Positions 44,899-55,583 of a DNA stretch of 64,000 nt are shown piece after piece. The notes beneath the pieces were generated by a model that saw nothing but the letters and a program-made list of their open reading frames with translations, had not been told where the DNA came from and did not search any database. Both the position numbers and the translations under genes were made by a program. The stretch covers positions 378,863 to 442,862 of the forward strand of contig JBCFYV010001001.1 of assembly GCA_039000515.1 (NCBI GenBank), in the 5' to 3' direction. The number at the start of each line of letters is the position of its first letter. Positions within the stretch are counted from its first letter, which is position 1. The DNA is from Timema cristinae. Its lineage: Eukaryota; Arthropoda; Insecta; Phasmatodea; Timematidae.

Positions 44899-46634
44899 TG
44901 TAACGTTATTTGCCACCCTACCATTTATTTCCTTATATTTTTCCCAAGCTTTGTAAATAGTTTCAGGTTTATTTTCGTTTGAAACATGCTGTGTCGCCGG
45001 CGTGACAAATAATACTATTTGCATCCATTAAAATAAATTAAAAGGACAGAATATAGAACATCTAACACTGTTTTAAATAATTTAAACAATTAATTTTGAC
45101 CTAAGGAAGAACACTTACTTTTTTTTAAAACATATTAATTTCCTTCCAAGAGGTCTGTTGACTCTTCTATTTATTTTGGATGTCAGCCATGATTTATTTT
45201 AACGCATGCGCAGATATGATGAACAAGTGAGTGGCGAGTCTCGTGCTTGTAAAAGTAGTAAAAAAAAAAAGAGAGAAAAAAAAAAGACGTTCCAAAATAG
45301 CGCGCATTTCAATTGTGACAGATTAAAATAAACATTTAATTCTCTTAAGAAACACTGACATATATTTAAATCTTGATACTAAATTTGTATCTTATTTTAT
45401 AAACAGTTCATAGCCAACACTTTATCTTTTATTTTATTGTATTAGTTTTCTCTTTGGACTTAGTAGAAAATAGAACGTTTTTAAAGTTTAAAACTGAGAA
45501 CATTTTTTGAAGAGGATGAGGCTTTTTTCTTCCGGAGTGTCATTTAACATGGAGCAAATTTATATAGCTCCTAATTAAATTTAGTTTTCAAGTGGAACAA
45601 TGGTTCGAAAGTAAAAGTGCAAGTACTCAAATGGAAAGTTAAGTGTCTGGAGACGAACTAGAGTGTTTATTTCTTCAAATTGTGGACGAGTTAGAATAAA
45701 TAAAAGGAAACAGACTTCAGACATTCTGGTTTCAACATGGATGAATTCATTGGTGAGGTCCAGCCAAATCTTCAATTTTAAATATATGTTATTTCTCATT
45801 TTTTTTATTTGTCAAGCTATGATACATGCAAAAACTTTCAGAAAGGACTAAATACACTCAGACTCTATCTATTCCAGGGAATTGATTAATATTTTATTTT
45901 TTATGTAAAAATATTAATTCTATTGATTTTTTTTTTTTTGTTCCTCAACAATACCTTTTTTTTTGTCTTACTCAAAACTATATATTCTATAAAAGTTTAG
46001 CCTATACATATATTATTTTCTTTCACTCTATTATTATATATATATATATATATATTAAAACTCCTAAATTTAATCATTTCAGAGATTGTTCATTTAATTG
46101 TTTAACTTTGTTTAAGAATTTATGTAATACCATATATTTTATTTTGTCATATTAGCCTTATATTTATTCGGATATCCTTAGGTAGGTTTGGGATGTAGTA
46201 AAAGGGAAACAATAATGATAATAATAATAACCCACAAAAGTTTCAACAATTGTTTTTTTTTTATTGTAATCTCAATTAGTACATTTTTTGTTTTTTTTAT
46301 GATCCATTGTATTTAAATTGCTATTTTTTTTTTTATTTTTTTTTTATTTTAAGTACTCTCAACTCTTGTGGAAGTCTACAACACACCATTGTAACATTGA
46401 CATTGTAATATCTAGGTAAAAGTTCCCGAGCACACCCAGAGGTCTCGAGCATTTAGAGTCGTCGTGCATTTGTTCAAATTAGTCGAGCTAAAGTTTATTT
46501 ATATTTTTTTTTCTTTATCATTATTATTAGTTCTCCTAGCTTCCAGGAGTGGCGCCCAACACAAGTTTTTTTTTTATTAATCTCGACGTTACCCCTTTTT
46601 GTTGATAAGACACAATTAGGAAATTTATATTAGA
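44899..46634 (+). repeat. 3' LTR
   Basis: It matches the 5' LTR at an offset of 6811, shrinking to 6809 after the TA microsatellite. It ends TTTATATTAGA, then AATACATACC. One substitution is seen at 45483 relative to 38672. Confidence 0.93.
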
Positions 46635-46779
46635 ATACATACCACAGGAACATCACATCAAAGAATAAATATATTGAATCACTTGAGCTTCATCATTATA
46701 ATAAATGTTTTTCTAAAATTTTGTACAGGAATTTTAAGATGATTAGCATTGAGTCTGAAAGCACATTTCTTGTTATTTC

Positions 46780-48300
46780 CTCTCAATCATCGCTTTTATT
46801 GCTGTCACCACTGTATGCATCCTCTTCTTTCCCCCTCCCCATTTCAAGGTCCTTAAAACCACTGAATCTTGTAATTTTCATTACATAAACACCATCTGTG
46901 TTGTAAGGGGTCAATACCTTGATGTGGGTTTTACTGATTAGTTTTATTCCATATTTGTGCAACAGCATTGCTTCATTTTTAACTTTTCATGAATAGCAGC
47001 TCTTTACGGGGAAATAAGTGTAGGGTCAATGCTTTGTATCTTCTTTAAAGGTCGTTCTTCTTGTTTGAGAGCACATTTAATTTTGAATAGACTGTATCTT
47101 GGTTTTGTTACTGACTTGCAAGAAGATTTTCCATACAAGGAACAAACATATTGCTTAGCGCTAGTGAACGAGTCATTTTTGAAGTCCACTGTCTCTCCAA
47201 AACTGGCTAAAAAGTCTCTTGTGCTGCATTATTTGACATTACCCTGAAAGATTTAACCTTTCCTTGTCTTGCGAAAGCTTCTGTAAAGCCTGATCTAGTA
47301 AATGTGTGAAAGCCAGATAGAGCCATAGTCAAACCATCACCAAGCTGTTCTGCAACATTTGTAACCTCTATAAACCTTGTGTTATTTGAGATCAGTCCCG
47401 TATCCATACCCATACACATGTTAAAGTTCTGGATGTACCTTTGATGATACACTAGCAAAACAAGAATGTATGTGTCATTGGTTCAAACAACGATGTTACT
47501 TTCTAAGCTGTGTTGTGCTATGCTCTGGATATGCCAAACTATCTGAGTGTTTGCTTTTTGATGAAACTTTGGTTCGGGAATTTGTCTGCAGATCATGACA
47601 TTGTTAGGTGCACTATATTGATAGCATGTGTCTTCAGTACCAACATATAGTCATCTTTCACCCAGAGGACATGAGTATGTATCCTTTTACCATTCATTGC
47701 AAATGAAAGTAAGGAGGGAGGACTTACTTAAATGAACTGTTCCTCAAGGACACTTGAGGTTTGTTTGGAGTTTTATGTTCTTGTCCCATCACGGTTATGT
47801 CACTTGAAAATGATGTTCCACAACGATGGTCATGCTCAATATCCTTTATGCTTGGAGTATCATACACATCGCAAACCAGGTAAACTTCTTTGGTGGATGT
47901 GCTGCAAATGTTTTCCAGTACTTTTTATGCAACACCTGCATAAGTTTTGGGAAACGTCAAGCAATGTACCATAAGTGTTGCATCATAAATGACAGCATAC
48001 ACTTCCAGAGGATTCTCTTTACTTGATGTTTGATACTCCTTTAATTTGTGCATCAGTTTGACCTTATCCGTTTTATTCACCCTCCAATTTGGCCCAAAGA
48101 CAGTGGTGCCGGTGTGAGTGAAAATTCAATCACTATTTCATGGTCTCTAACTTTGTTGAACTTTTAATGGGTTTTTGGACTGAAATTCCAGAACAATTTT
48201 TAACAATGTTTCTGGTTATCGGTTTTTCAACACTTTGAGAATCCAAAGTGTACATATTTTTGAATTTTTCAAAAGCGGCTTGTCCTTTTTTGGACCCTGT
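46780..48300 (-). pseudogene. Decayed transposon ORF with an FHTFT/VYDTPSIKDIE-type signature
   Basis: On the minus strand, fragments run in order: SLTPAPLSLGQIGG; NPLEVYAVIYDATLMVHCL; VYLVCDVYDTPSIKDIEHD; VMGQEHKTP and VSLRNSSFK; SNIVV-TNDTYILVLLVYH; MALSGFHTFTRSGFTEAFAR; FGETVDFKNDSFTSAKQYVC; PLKKIQSIDPTLISP; RAAIHEKLK. This order resembles a family of uncharacterised invertebrate proteins, often repetitive in genomes, with a SIKD block, a DTDVL-like block and an FHAFTGCD-like block. The family name and function are unknown to me. Stops are scattered, and a 1-bp loss in a T run (ACTTTTTAGCC near 47,210) breaks the frame after QETF. It straddles the inner edge of the inverted repeat at 48,049. 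Confidence 0.65.
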
Positions 48301-49811
48301 GTGAATCATCTTAAACTTCCTGTGTAGAGTTTTAGAAAAACATTGATTTTAATAATCTATAATAGTCTAAGCACAAGTGATTCAATAAATAAATTCATTA
48401 TATTAATTTATTGTTGTCATGTGCTCAGTTTTAGTGCCATTAAATGATATGCATGTAATGGTAAAAATACCCATTTTTGAAATTCAATATTAAAAAATGG
48501 CAAAAGCTTACACATTATGTAAAACTTTGACATAATAAACTTTTTTACCACTAAATTATCTTCAATTCAAACAAAAAATTAACTCTCTATGATTAACTAG
48601 TAAGAAGTAACATCCATTGTAATGCCTCAGTATAAATATGAGATGGCGGCCATATTGATGTCATATTTCATAACCCCACCACTGATTTGTACTAAAACTG
48701 CCATATTTCGATCACATAAATGGTAAGCATTTCAAAAGTCACAACTGCACTTTTGACATTTCTAGCGTAAATAAAGCTTGTCTATCTCTTGGACTATTAT
48801 CGGACAGATAGAAATAATACTAGATCTACTTTCACGTATTCATACCTCAAGATATGTGATTTGAAGCTGTCACTTTTGATAGATATTGTCACTATCTATA
48901 AAATAACAATAATATCATAATATGTTGCCATATCCTTAAAGCATTTCTGTAAATGTAACTTAATTATTTGGATTAAATATATTTACTTAATAATTTCAAA
49001 ATTGATGTTACGTTGAACAAAATATAACTTTCAAGATAAGCATGAGTATGTAAAATTGTTGCTAAAACTAATTTAAAACTTAACACTAATTTAAAAACCT
49101 CTGGCACTATATTCATTGCACTTTTCCCCATTGTTTATCAATCCTAAGTAAAAACTTAATTGAGGGATTGATTAACCTTGACAAGGATAAAATAATAACC
49201 TATTAAAGGAACATAAGTTTCTAAGGAGTAAATCTATTCTAGTCTGTAATATGCATTCTGAAATACATAAATACTAATTCACAAATATAAGAAAAGTTTA
49301 AGTTTATAAACACCAAACAATATTTTGTAAAGTCTCGATGATCTAATAGTAATAAATGTATTTTTTTTTCTTTAAAATAGATCTGATTGAAAATCTACTT
49401 TACAAACCTAATTTTTGTCACTCCCACATTATGATTCATCCTGAAACACATTCTTACTTTTAGGAAGTTGCGTTGCGCATTTCACACTCCCTCCTGATGA
49501 GGTCCAATAGAATGAAACTTATGTTTGGGAATTGGGCGATAATGTTTGATTTTCTTCAGGTGTTCTTCTTTTCATTGTATAAGCCATTTTGTGTTTATTC
49601 CCTTTTATTTGTTTTCTATCTATCTTTCCTATAACTTCTTCCAAATACATATATAAAATAAAACAAAACATCACAACAAAAGTACCTACAAAGAACCAAA
49701 ACTCGTTACGTTCCCCTGCGCACCATATATTATTAACTTTTTATATTGTTCATTGCTGTTTGCGTCATCTTTTATTGGTCTCGATTGCAGCTGCTTTTAC
49801 AAATTTATTGT

Positions 49812-49819
49812 TATAAATA
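49812..49819 (+). promoter_or_regulatory. Candidate TATA box (right-arm copy)
   Basis: TATAAATA lies 97 bp before the ATG of the secreted-protein gene. It is the only TATAAA-type match close to exon 1. Confidence 0.35.
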
Positions 49820-49915
49820 TAAGTTAAGTGTTTATTTTATTGCAATTGTGTGCGTTACACACGGTGTCATTTTCAGCCAATACTGACGAAGTGTTGAAGT
49901 GTAATTTAAATCAAC

Positions 49916-52900
49916 ATGCAGGCCACGCATGGATCAAATGTTTTATTTGTCATTCTTTTACAACATTTGCACAGCACTTTGGGTAAGTAACAAATTATAC
50001 CTAATAGGAGAGATATGTTGTAATCTGGACAAATACATTACTTAATTAACTACAAATTAATCTACTTGATAAGGTTTGACATTTATCACACAGAGCTTGA
50101 CAGAGCTTCAGAAATTACACAAATAAAATAACAGAAGCCAAACAAAGTATTTTAATAAATAATAAAATACTTTATTAAACTCAAAATAATACATATCTAT
50201 ATTTCATATAATACAATTATACAGATTTTTTTAAAAATATATTATAATATCTAAGAAAATAATATAATATTAAAAAAGTATTTATGGTGTGTCTTTCACA
50301 GGCTATTAATATTCCTTAATGTCATAACATTATGGTAATGATACAACATATTATTTATTTGGAACATTAATTATTATTAAAATTTAAATTATGTAACTAT
50401 TTTTTATTTTAATAAATGATATTTTCATAGAGATTAATTATTACACTATTATAATAAATGTGTGTGTGATTTTCATTATCAATATTATATTTTAATTGTC
50501 TGACCATAACAGTATTGTATTCAATTTGCTTAAGTATTCTGTAGTGTCAATTACATTATACAACATTGTAAAACATTAATTGTTGATATCAAAGTTGTAA
50601 ACCAAGCACTTTTGTTTAGTATTTCTCACTATATTTTACATTAATGTAAGATTGACGCTTATAAGAAACCGTGAGTGAAGTGCTTTAAATAATAAATAAC
50701 TGTATTTAATATGCATCACAATGATAGCCAAATATTGCCCTCTATGCTTATATGGAATAATATTAGAATTTTACAATTAAATTAGATAAATAACTTTGAT
50801 TTTCAACTTTAAAAAAATATATATTCAACAAATATAAATTGAGGCTATTGGGTACCATTTTCAAATCTTTTTTCTTTTCCTTCTTCTTAAGTCAACCATC
50901 CAAACCATCCATCTGGGGCAGGATATGCACCCAGCTCTTTAGCTGGTTAGTGCTGCCTGCACCATCTAGTAGAAATCATATGTACCAGGGGAGTTTAAGA
51001 ATTGTGGTGGTTCCCCATCGTCTCCCACATTGAATTTCTATGAGCGAGCGCAAAAGGGCCTACCAATATTGCCGGAAAGGTATTTTTACATACCTTCCAG
51101 GGCCACAATCAACACGAGACCGGCGGTTTTACTTCCCTTCCAAAGGAAATTGGGCTACGGATTTTTATTCTCTTGGAAAATATGTTGTCCTCGGCTGGGT
51201 TTGAACCCACTTTCATCGGCTCTTGTGGCGAGCACTTTACCCCAAGACCACCGAGGTCGACCTTTCAAATATTATAGAAGTTAAAATAAAGTATAGCTAC
51301 TAAACAACACATTGTTTGGCCACTTAATTTTGTAATACATCAAGGGTATTTATACACAAAACCAAAATTATATGGACATTTTAAACCAATATAATGATTA
51401 CTCTCATAAACATTTTACATTATTATGCAGAGTACTGTAAGCATGTTTATAGTGGAGGTTTTATTGTCGAATTTAGTCAGTCATTTTAAATATAGCTCAA
51501 GAAATTATAACCTTCTCTTTTGAGTATTGTTGAACATATTTAACACTAGCAAAAGTACCCGAGGTAACCACGCTATGAATTGTGTGGTTACCCCCAGGAA
51601 ATGCTTTTATTTGCTTAGAACAGACAGAAAAAAGAATTGCTTTATTTTATTTATTTCAACCCAGTTTTTGATTAATTTTTAAAAATCAAATCTAAATTTT
51701 AATATTCCGGTTGTTGAGGTTCACATGTTTGTGTACAGTGGCTAATAATTTTAAAATTTCAGACCTCTACTTGCAATAGATATTGTATAATGCTCATGAC
51801 ACACACACACACAAAAACTCTTCATTTTATTAATGTAGAAGAGAAGAAGATTATGGGACTTTATGAATTATCTTATAAGTTCTGTTTTTAGAATTTTAGA
51901 ATGGAAGTCTCATCATCATCATTAATATAGTGTGGGCCCTCGATTATCCGTCACTTACGAGACTGAGAAATGGTTGGAACACAAAAAAACAGTAAAAATA
52001 TTAAATATTATGGTTTTCTAAACAATAATACAGTCTAGGGTCTACAATTTAACTGACAACACAAAATGAAATATTTCATCAGAAAACATAGATTTATTTA
52101 TTGCTGGTGAAAAAAAATATGTAATATTTTTCTGTTTTAAAGACGGCATCCTAGCCTTGGCTGCTAAGTTTCTCCACTTCTTTAGTCACAAAATGTCCAT
52201 AGGCGTTGAAGTAGGATGCTGTTATATGTACTGATGAGCCATATAAAATACTTGAAACAAAGTACAGACAAGTACCGAAGCAAGATGGTGGTATATGCTG
52301 AGGAGACGGATATTTAGAAGTCGGATACTATACATAATAGTTAGTTAGCACCGCGTCTTACTACCTGTTCGGTTTATACGCTTAAGTACTAATTACGCTA
52401 ATGGGTTAGGAATTGTGAAGAGTGAATTTAGAAGAAGTGAACCCACATTTGCGTGGAGGGAGAGTGGAAATAATATTTTTTTTTAACATCCCATTTCACC
52501 TGACCGAGATTCAAACCTCGATCTCCTCGTCCACAGCAGTCTACCTCAACACGATATTACAGCATTAGCTAACTACGCAACCGAGGGTGGTTACTGTACA
52601 TAATAGTTTTAATCATCGATTTTGTTGGTTTATTGAAAATAATAATTAAATTCTTACTGAATATTTTTACTACTAGAAAATAAAATAAAACTTCTTGGTC
52701 TAAGAAGCATGTGTTCACAACTTGTACTAGGAATTTTGTGATCAATAAATTAACTATTTTGCGTAGCCATTTCGTTCTTTTAACTTTTTTTAGGGTTAGA
52801 TATTAAATAGTTAAATATTGTTGTTTTCATAGATTAAGTTAATTGGTGATTCGCTTGTTCATAACTATAGCCACTTTGTTTATAATGTGTATGTTAACCA

Positions 52901-54738
52901 CGCAATGCATGATATTTTTAACCTATATAAAATGTTTGATGTTTATATATCATGTAATATGGGATGATATTGTTGTGTAGTAATCATATTTTGACTATTT
53001 ACTAACAATTGTTTTATTTCCAGCTCGTGACATTGAAAATGAACTCAATAAACCCATGAATGAGCGCGCATATAGTCCGAACACCCCAGTATCATTTAGA
53101 GCTAAACTGATCAAAGAAAGCAATATTAATGCATCAAGCACGACTCCGATGATAATATGTATGCCGGAGAGCGAGTTCCTCAAAATCCTCGGACTCAGAA
53201 CCGGAGGCAGCATCACATCTACCACTCAACCTGTGGCTACAACTGCACTCAGATCATCGAGAAGAGCTTCCAAAGGTCAAAAATCGTGGGTCAATAATAA
53301 AATTCTAATACAGCCAAGGTCGAGTCTGGACGATGGCAACTTTCCCAACAATAAGCAAGCCATGACGATCGACAGACTCTTGTATAAACCGAAAGAACTC
53401 GACCACGTTGTTAAGCTACTCGACGAAGGCTCATCCGTTGACGTACAGCTCACCGATAAGACAAGGGACGACAAGGTGGCCGACAGAAGGTACACCGTGT
53501 CCGAAGAGACTCAGAGGGAAGTGGTCCACGTACAGACAACGAGTAACAAAGTCACCAAAAGTGTGCGGACCAATACCGACCACTGGTCGGAGAACAGCAA
53601 ACCAATGTTCCCTGACGGTCATAGTGATAAAAGTACACACACTCAAGTCCACAGCATGAGTGAATACAGCCACATCACCAAGTCAACTGGCTCAGAAGCA
53701 TTCTCATCGTTCTCAGGAAAAGCCTTAAGTCCCCTCCCCGGAACTTTGGAATCTTTTGAGGAACATTTTGCATTACCCAACACAAGCGAATTGGATGAAC
53801 CCAAAACTGTCCGAGCGTTATCTGAAAATCATGTGCAAGATCATTCGTTAGAAGTCGCTAAGGTTGATTCTCAAGTTGGCGGTACAAAAACTAAAAAAAT
53901 ACGCAAAAAATTGATTGATCCAGGTAGAACGGATCATCAACTGAATGGAGATACCAGTACCGGCGTTACCTTCTCGGGAACTTCTGTAACAAATGTCCGA
54001 TATGAAAACAGTAGCCGGATCAATGAATCTAATGAACACTTATTTCCGATATGGAAAAATGCTAGTTTTTTGCCAGAATCGAGTATGAGTCGAAACAGTG
54101 CGTCATCTTCCGTTAAGAATAAAACCGATAATTTATCGAAGACAAGTCCTATTACTGGTGAACTCGTTACTAAGGAACCTTATCCTGGGTCGTCGACGTC
54201 GAAAGTAGAGATGCACCTCGTTGAAAACATAGATCGCAAATTATCCGAAGAGAAAAAAACAGATGGTTTGTCATTAGAAACGACTACAAATTACAACACC
54301 AAACGGACGGATGAGTATTTCATAAACGAAATTACAGTTGAAGAACTGAGCAGACAACGGCATGTTACCAATGAGAAATTAAATACCAAAAAAGAAGTGA
54401 ATTTAGAAAACATCGAGACGTCAGACTTGGTTGAAAAAAACAACCAGCTCTCATCTTCAACCAGAAAATACGAATTGACGCCTTCGTCTTTCACTGCTCT
54501 TCAAAAACCGACGACCCAAACGACGTATCGTCCACATACGGCCCGGTCCGAGATAGGCAAACCCAAGTATAATAGGGTCGGTATTAGGTTCGAAACCCGG
54601 GGAGGTTACAAACCTCGCACGCTGCCGGGACAGCGAGTTTATTTAAACATGAACAATGATTTGCCCAATCCGAGGCTCTATCACAACTTCCCGGTACGAG
54701 AAGTAGAGACTGTGTTCAGGTCAGGATCTGGGAGATGA
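49916..54738 (+). CDS. Two-exon gene for an unrecognised secreted Ser/Thr-rich protein (right-arm copy)
   Basis: Exons 49916..49982 and 53024..54738. The donor G|GTAAGT at 49983 and the acceptor TTTATTTCCAG ending at 53023 split an Ala codon. The result is 593 residues with an N-terminal signal peptide (hydrophobic core VLFVILL). The mature protein is low-complexity and probably extracellular and disordered. The conserved-looking parts are the N-terminal MIICMPESEFLKILGLRTGG block (about residues 65-84) and the basic Tyr/Pro tail, RVYLNMNNDLPNPRLYHNF (about 565-583). It appears identical in sequence to the 22996-27817 copy. Poly(A) candidate AATAAA at 55578-55583. Confidence 0.8.
50866..51262 (-). 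mobile_element. SINE family D (mirror copy)
   Basis: Exact inverse of 26471-26867, within the intron. Promoter boxes at the right end: TGGGTTTGAACCCA and CCCCAAGACCACCGAGGTCG. Confidence 0.8.
51546..51839 (-). mobile_element. Helitron-like element (mirror copy)
   Basis: Inverse of 25894-26187. ACTAGCAAAAGTACC, then the hairpin GGTAACCAC...GTGGTTACC, marks its 3' end at the left. Confidence 0.75.
52342..52591 (-). mobile_element. SINE family C (mirror copy)
   Basis: Inverse of 25143-25392, tail AGCACCGCGTCTTACTACC at the left. Same intron insertion. Confidence 0.85.
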
Positions 54739-54975
54739 ACATTTTCTAATTGGAGGATTGATTTCTAAATGTATCTACGACAGTATTAACTTTGTTTTGA
54801 AGAAGTGAATCCTAGACAAGGACTTGAACATTGGACATTTGATAAATAGCGTAACGTATTCACTCGAATTTAATGTGCGAACTTTTTATAGAAGAATTTG
54901 GTCTCCAAAATTAGAGTGTGCTTTAGAATCGATGGCGCACAATATTCGAGCGCAAACTCGCAAACCTCTTCCCGC

Positions 54976-55430
54976 TCTCCCTCGTAAAGACTTTCCTCTC
55001 CCAACGCTCAATCTTACAACCCTTCTTCCTCACTTCTCGCTTTCTATCCTACATCCTCTCCCCTCGCTTTCACGCCTAAACCCCTCCAACACTCTTCTCT
55101 CTCTTTTCATTCCTACAGCCCCATTCTCATTCCTACAGCAGCTCTTTCCCACTCCTCTCTTTCTATCCTACATCCCGCCCCTCTCTTAGCTCTTTCGCTC
55201 ATCTCCCAGCTCTCACTTCTAAATCTCTTCTTCCTCTCATCCAGCTCTCATTTCTAAATTTCTTCTTCTTCTCTCCCCGCTCTCGTTCCTAAAGCCCTTT
55301 CAACCCTCTCCTCACTCTCGCTCCTAAAGCCTTTTTCCTCCCCCCTCCACGCTCTCACTACTAAAGCCCTTCCACCCCTAACCCCTCTCTCGCTCCTAAA
55401 ACCCCTCTTTCCTTTTTTTTGCATCCGGTG
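54976..55430 (+). repeat. Polypyrimidine minisatellite in the 3' UTR (mirror copy)
   Basis: Variants of CTCTCGCTCCTAAAGCCC recur about every 30-45 bp in an almost pure C/T strand, between the stop codon and the AATAAA at 55578. Confidence 0.75.
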
Positions 55431-55577
55431 TTTATCGTTCGACTATCTCAGTTTTTCGCGCCTTCTATTCGGCCTGCCTTGTCTTTCCCTAACCTCCGCG
55501 TGCCTTCACTACATTTTGGATTGTTGTCAAACAAGAACACCTCCACCATTGCTTTCTGTACTTGGGAGTTTTTGGGA

Positions 55578-55583
55578 AATAAA
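55578..55583 (+). terminator. Candidate poly(A) signal of the secreted-protein gene
   Basis: AATAAA in GGGAAATAAAGTGAAGTG, 840 bp after the stop codon. It is the first AATAAA I find downstream. Cleavage site not verifiable from sequence. Confidence 0.45.

Larger units (their letters stand above)
38088..46634 (+). mobile_element. Young gag-only LTR retrotransposon
   Basis: Two 1.74-kb direct repeats bracket about 5.07 kb of internal DNA with a PBS-like site, one intact Gag ORF and a purine tract before the 3' LTR. The two LTRs differ, as far as I can see, by one substitution (38672 versus 45483) and one TA unit. TACAT flanks the element at 38081-38085 and 46636-46640, a probable 5-bp target duplication, though the exact LTR ends are off by 1-2 bases from canonical TG...CA. 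No protease, reverse transcriptase, RNase H or integrase is recognisable, so it would need Pol from another element. Ty3/gypsy-type affinity is inferred from the Gag. Confidence 0.88.
37730..48793 (-). mobile_element. DNA transposon with long diverged terminal inverted repeats, hosting an LTR element
   Basis: The left terminal repeat (about 37,730-38,085 plus 46,641-46,745) faces its inverse at about 48,293-48,793. After removing the nested LTR element the transposon is about 2.5 kb. Between the repeats lies a decayed minus-strand ORF (46,780-48,300). The repeats are about 80% alike by eye. The LTR element sits inside the left repeat, splitting the block that reads CCATTACATGCATATC in the intact copy at 29,271. 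Superfamily not assigned; the outer ends are approximate. Confidence 0.6.
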
